A stretch of DNA of 22,122 nt from Larix sibirica (taxonomy: Eukaryota > Streptophyta > Pinopsida > Pinales > Pinaceae): positions 35,941-58,062 of the forward strand of contig NWUY0300010641.1 in the NCBI GenBank assembly GCA_004151065.3. Reading direction: 5' to 3'. The notes beneath the pieces were generated by a model. It did no database searches, was not told the DNA's origin, and was given only the letters and a program-made list of their open reading frames with translations. This document shows, one piece after another, positions 19,330-22,122 of the stretch. Numbering within the stretch: the stretch's first letter is position 1; each line of letters starts with the position of its first letter. The position numbers and the translations under genes were made by a program.

Positions 19330-19340
19330 TGGTATCAGAG
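19330..19340 (+). promoter_or_regulatory. Retrotransposon primer binding site (initiator tRNA-Met)
   Basis: TGGTATCAGAG is the sequence complementary to the 3' end of plant initiator tRNA-Met, where most copia elements prime minus-strand synthesis. It directly follows a CA-ended LTR and precedes gag, which sets the element orientation as plus. Confidence 0.88.
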
Positions 19341-19446
19341 ATGAGTTAAAGTGAAGTGGGAATAATTTCAGAGTAGTGATTTTCAAACTTGAGTGAGAGA
19401 CTTTTTCTTCACTAGGAAGAATTGTTGGACTTGTATTTTTAATGAG

Positions 19447-20105
19447 ATGGCCACTACGTTAAAGATAGAGGACAAGTTGGACGGGACAGCCAATTTCAGT
19501 CCTTGGAAAGTAAGGATTGTGTTGATTTTGCAAGAGAACAAGTTGTAGGATATTGTGAACAGTACTCCTACCAATCCCAAGTTGGTTCCCATGGCTACAG
19601 ATGCAAAAACTTTGGCAACCTTCAACAAGAAAGACATCAAGGGTAAGAGAATTATCCTTGATACAGTTAAAGACCACTTGATCTCACATGTGATTGGTAA
19701 GGACTATGCTTATCAAATGTGGGATGCCTTAACTCACATGTACTAGAGTTCCAATGAAAAATGGAAGATGGTATTGAGAGAGAAATTGAAGATCATTAAT
19801 ATGTCTAAATATGAAAATGTTACATCTTACCTTACTAGGATCACACAGGTGAGAGATGAGCTTGGAATAATTGGGGAGGTTTTTGTTGGAAGTGAGCTAG
19901 TGTGGATAGCCTTGAATTGAATGGAAAAGAATGGGATGTGTTTGTGAAGGTCATTGTAGGAATAGAAAATATGCCTTACTGGGATTGTCTTTGGGATGAC
20001 TTTGTTGAGGAGGAGAATCAGAGAGGATATGTGCAGGGTATTTCATTTCATAGTAAGGATAATGAGGATAATGTGGCTTTGATAACTAAGGGGAAGAAGA
20101 ATACC
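19447..20105 (+). pseudogene. Ty1/copia gag remnant
   Basis: Copia gag forms the particle that packages element RNA. ATG at 19447 opens MATTLKIEDKLDGTANFSPW, the usual N-terminus with the substrate-like LDG..NF..W motif. It continues through AKTLATFNKKD, MWDALTHMY, LREKLKIINMSK and VTSYLTRITQVRDELG. Stops are TAG 19546-19548 and TAG 19744-19746. A frameshift near 19895 moves the reading into frame 3, where WDVFVKVIVG, CLWDDFVEEENQRG and NVALITKGKKN are found. The text stops being recognisable before the CCHC knuckle, and protease, integrase and reverse transcriptase are absent. The element is a 5' stub. Confidence 0.85.
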
Positions 20106-20127
20106 ACCTTCCACACATCAAATTTTC

Positions 20128-20235
20128 CCAGATCGTGCAACATCTGATTAGTGTAAACATTATCTACTGCCACTCAATTATGGGTGAGCCTGTATCTTGT
20201 CTAGTCAGCGCTGACATAGTGGAGGCCTTGTTCTA
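20128..20235 (+). repeat. Repeat matching 5555-5765
   Basis: TTAGTGTAAACAT, TACTGCCACTCAATTA, GCCTGTATCTTGTC and GACATAGTGGAGGCC match the segment near 5.6-5.76 kb in the same orientation, without the roughly 100-bp insertion present there. It begins right where gag similarity ends, so it may be where another element joined. Confidence 0.75.
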
Positions 20236-21319
20236 GAAGTGGCTGTATTTTTATCTTAGTAAGTCATAATTGTCTAAGTATCAATGGGTATCTATATCAT
20301 CAAGTTGTATTTTTTCCATGATAACTATGAAATTGATGGGTACCTCCATTCAGTTATATTACCATAACATATCATTAGACATTTTCAAGTTGCATAATGG
20401 GAAAATCGACCATCTATAGAACTATGTATTGATCCCAAATATTATTAACCCGACACAAATACAACATGAAAACATTGCACACATATGTTGTACACCAAGC
20501 AAAAGGAAAGGACATTCACAAATAACATAACCATCAATTGAAGCCTCCCATGAAGAATATTTGTCTAGATGGAAACCCTAAGAAAAACCTAGGTAAATGT
20601 TCCAACATACACAGGATTAGATGGCACTCAAGAGAGGAGGATCATGCATGGAAAGAGTTGATATCCAAAGGCTGAAATGTCATCATCACCTTGGGAGATC
20701 ACTCCTACATGATCACATTGATGACACATTTTTCCACATTCTATTTAATCAATGCTAACCATTGGAGGGATTTGATTCCAATTTGGGAGGTTCATGCACT
20801 TTCATATTTGAATCCTTGTTTACATGTGATGCTCTTATTAAAACTTAGATGAATTACTCTATTCTCTATGGTATCCTAGAGGATTAAATAATTCACAAGC
20901 ATAAGTAATATGTCATGAAGAGGCATGCAATTATTTTATTTGATCATTGTTTCCCCTATCCCCATAATAAACCAATATTTCGTGTGGCTTTCCCATCACA
21001 CTTGATTATCAACATAGAACACGTTGCCAACTTTCTTGTCACATTTGATTATCGCAAAGGAATCTTGCAAGATAGTACCACCTTGAGATGCATAAGGTTG
21101 GTGAAAAAAATAAATCAAGAGACCCAAAATACCCTAAACGTTGCACTTGGAATTGTTTAAAAGACTTTATTGAATGTATCAATAGAGAAAATGACCCCAA
21201 ACTATGGTATTAATATCAATAATCAGTGTTAAGGTTACTCTCACAAAGTGTGTAAAAAATGATTTGATGATAACCAATAGTAAAATAATTAGAGCATACT
21301 CAGACTATCTCAGACAATC
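20236..21319. other. No gene recognised
   Basis: An 81-codon open frame at 20915-21160 has no recognisable motif and no supporting context. No RNA gene or clear transposon end was found. Confidence 0.5.
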
Positions 21320-21401
21320 TAAATACTCTTATCAACAATGCCAATGTGGTTCAGAAAATATAAATACTCTTTTCAGTAATGTCAATGTGGTTTGGAAGTT
21401 G
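21320..21401 (+). repeat. 41-bp tandem duplication
   Basis: Units 21320-21360 and 21361-21401 both start TAAATACTCTT and contain AATG.CAATGTGGTT, with several differences. Confidence 0.8.
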
Positions 21402-22122
21402 TAAGTCTATGCCACAATAAGAGAGTCATGGTAGATGATAAGACGACGAAATACATTGATGAATCAACCGCAACAATTTGATTTTAATCCTAAAAGTCAT
21501 ACAAGAACAAAAACAATATAAGGTTGATTAGAGGAGTTCCATAAACATAGATTTATACTTCCTTCTTTTGTGAACACACACACCAATGTGTAATGTCAAC
21601 TTATGATTGAACTAGGAGGTTGTTTTCTAAAATTAACAAAGGAAGACTTTATGTAAAGTGTTTGTAGCAAAATGACATAGAAATAATGACAATATCTAGC
21701 AATTATATACTCCTCAAAAATACCTCAGGTCTTAAGTAGAAATCCTAACCAACAATTCTAACCTGATCTTAGTTGTGGGGTTTAGGGACTTTGCAAATGA
21801 GGTCTTATGTTATTCAATAAAATAGTGACAACAATGATCACTTATCCTTCAAACCAAAAAACACTTTTCAATATTTTGATCTCCATAAGACATCAATAAA
21901 TACATGAGAAAGTGGTGCTTAAGTGTCATTAGGAAGATGTATGACAATGATTATTTTTCCATAATAGTGGAAGCAATAGTATGAAAAGGAAATATAATGA
22001 TGAAAATGACTAATGGAAACAGTTCACGTATTGATGCCAAAATACCTTTATTAATAATGTAGATCTGAAGGAGAGGTCACAATGTGTTAATTTTTTTATC
22101 TTAATGCAGAATTATAATAGAA
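21402..22122. other. No gene recognised
   Basis: This is AT-rich sequence without coding frames or motifs on either strand. Confidence 0.5.

Noticed and set aside
20915-21160. 81-codon open frame
   Set aside because: No recognisable domain, no promoter or splice context, surrounded by stops in all frames.

Overview
The window looks like a piece of a large, repeat-rich vascular plant nuclear genome. A plant GDSL esterase/lipase gene with spliceosomal introns sits among decayed Ty3/gypsy, Ty1/copia and L1-type LINE retrotransposons. The low gene density, heavily mutated elements and an apparently very long intron would suit a gymnosperm, but the sequence alone does not prove it. No bacterial-type operons, CRISPR arrays, rRNA or tRNA genes were seen.

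Layout. 1-709 is the 3' part of a Ty3/gypsy pol (integrase core and C-terminal domain), broken by stops and a frameshift. A TATA-box-like site (1158-1165) and a second broken reading frame (1234-1962) follow it, in the place where some plant gypsy elements carry an additional ORF. From 1963 to about 6560 no gene is recognised. That stretch holds two dispersed repeat families, called R1 and R2 here, and many two-copy tandem duplications. 7805-8740 carries the last three exons of a GDSL esterase/lipase gene with clean splice sites and an intact frame. The 5' exons, including the one with the catalytic serine, are not in the window. These exons lie between inverted repeats of about 55 bp (6582-6636 and 9305-9360). 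9880-10331 (minus strand) is a relic of a retroelement RNase H.

11006-20105 is a nest. A copia-type LTR (left part 11006-11532, right part 18803-19329), with its tRNA-Met primer binding site and a broken gag downstream, has been interrupted by a plant L1-type LINE of about 7.26 kb (11533-18788). The LINE has a perfect 13-bp target site duplication and a terminal A-run. It encodes ORF1 (DUF4283 plus CCHC knuckle), and ORF2 (AP-endonuclease, reverse transcriptase, zf-RVT, RNase H). A possible extra ORF3 lies between ORF2 and the poly(A). ORF1 and ORF2 are in the same frame and abut as TAA-ATG. All are broken, and many stops are the kind left by C-to-T change. 20236-22122 shows no recognisable gene.

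The only candidate for a working gene is the GDSL locus. Everything else that codes is transposon debris. The points most worth a second look are the inverted repeats around the GDSL exons, the extra frame in the LINE 3' region, the directly abutting ORF1/ORF2, and the TATA-led extra ORF behind the gypsy pol.
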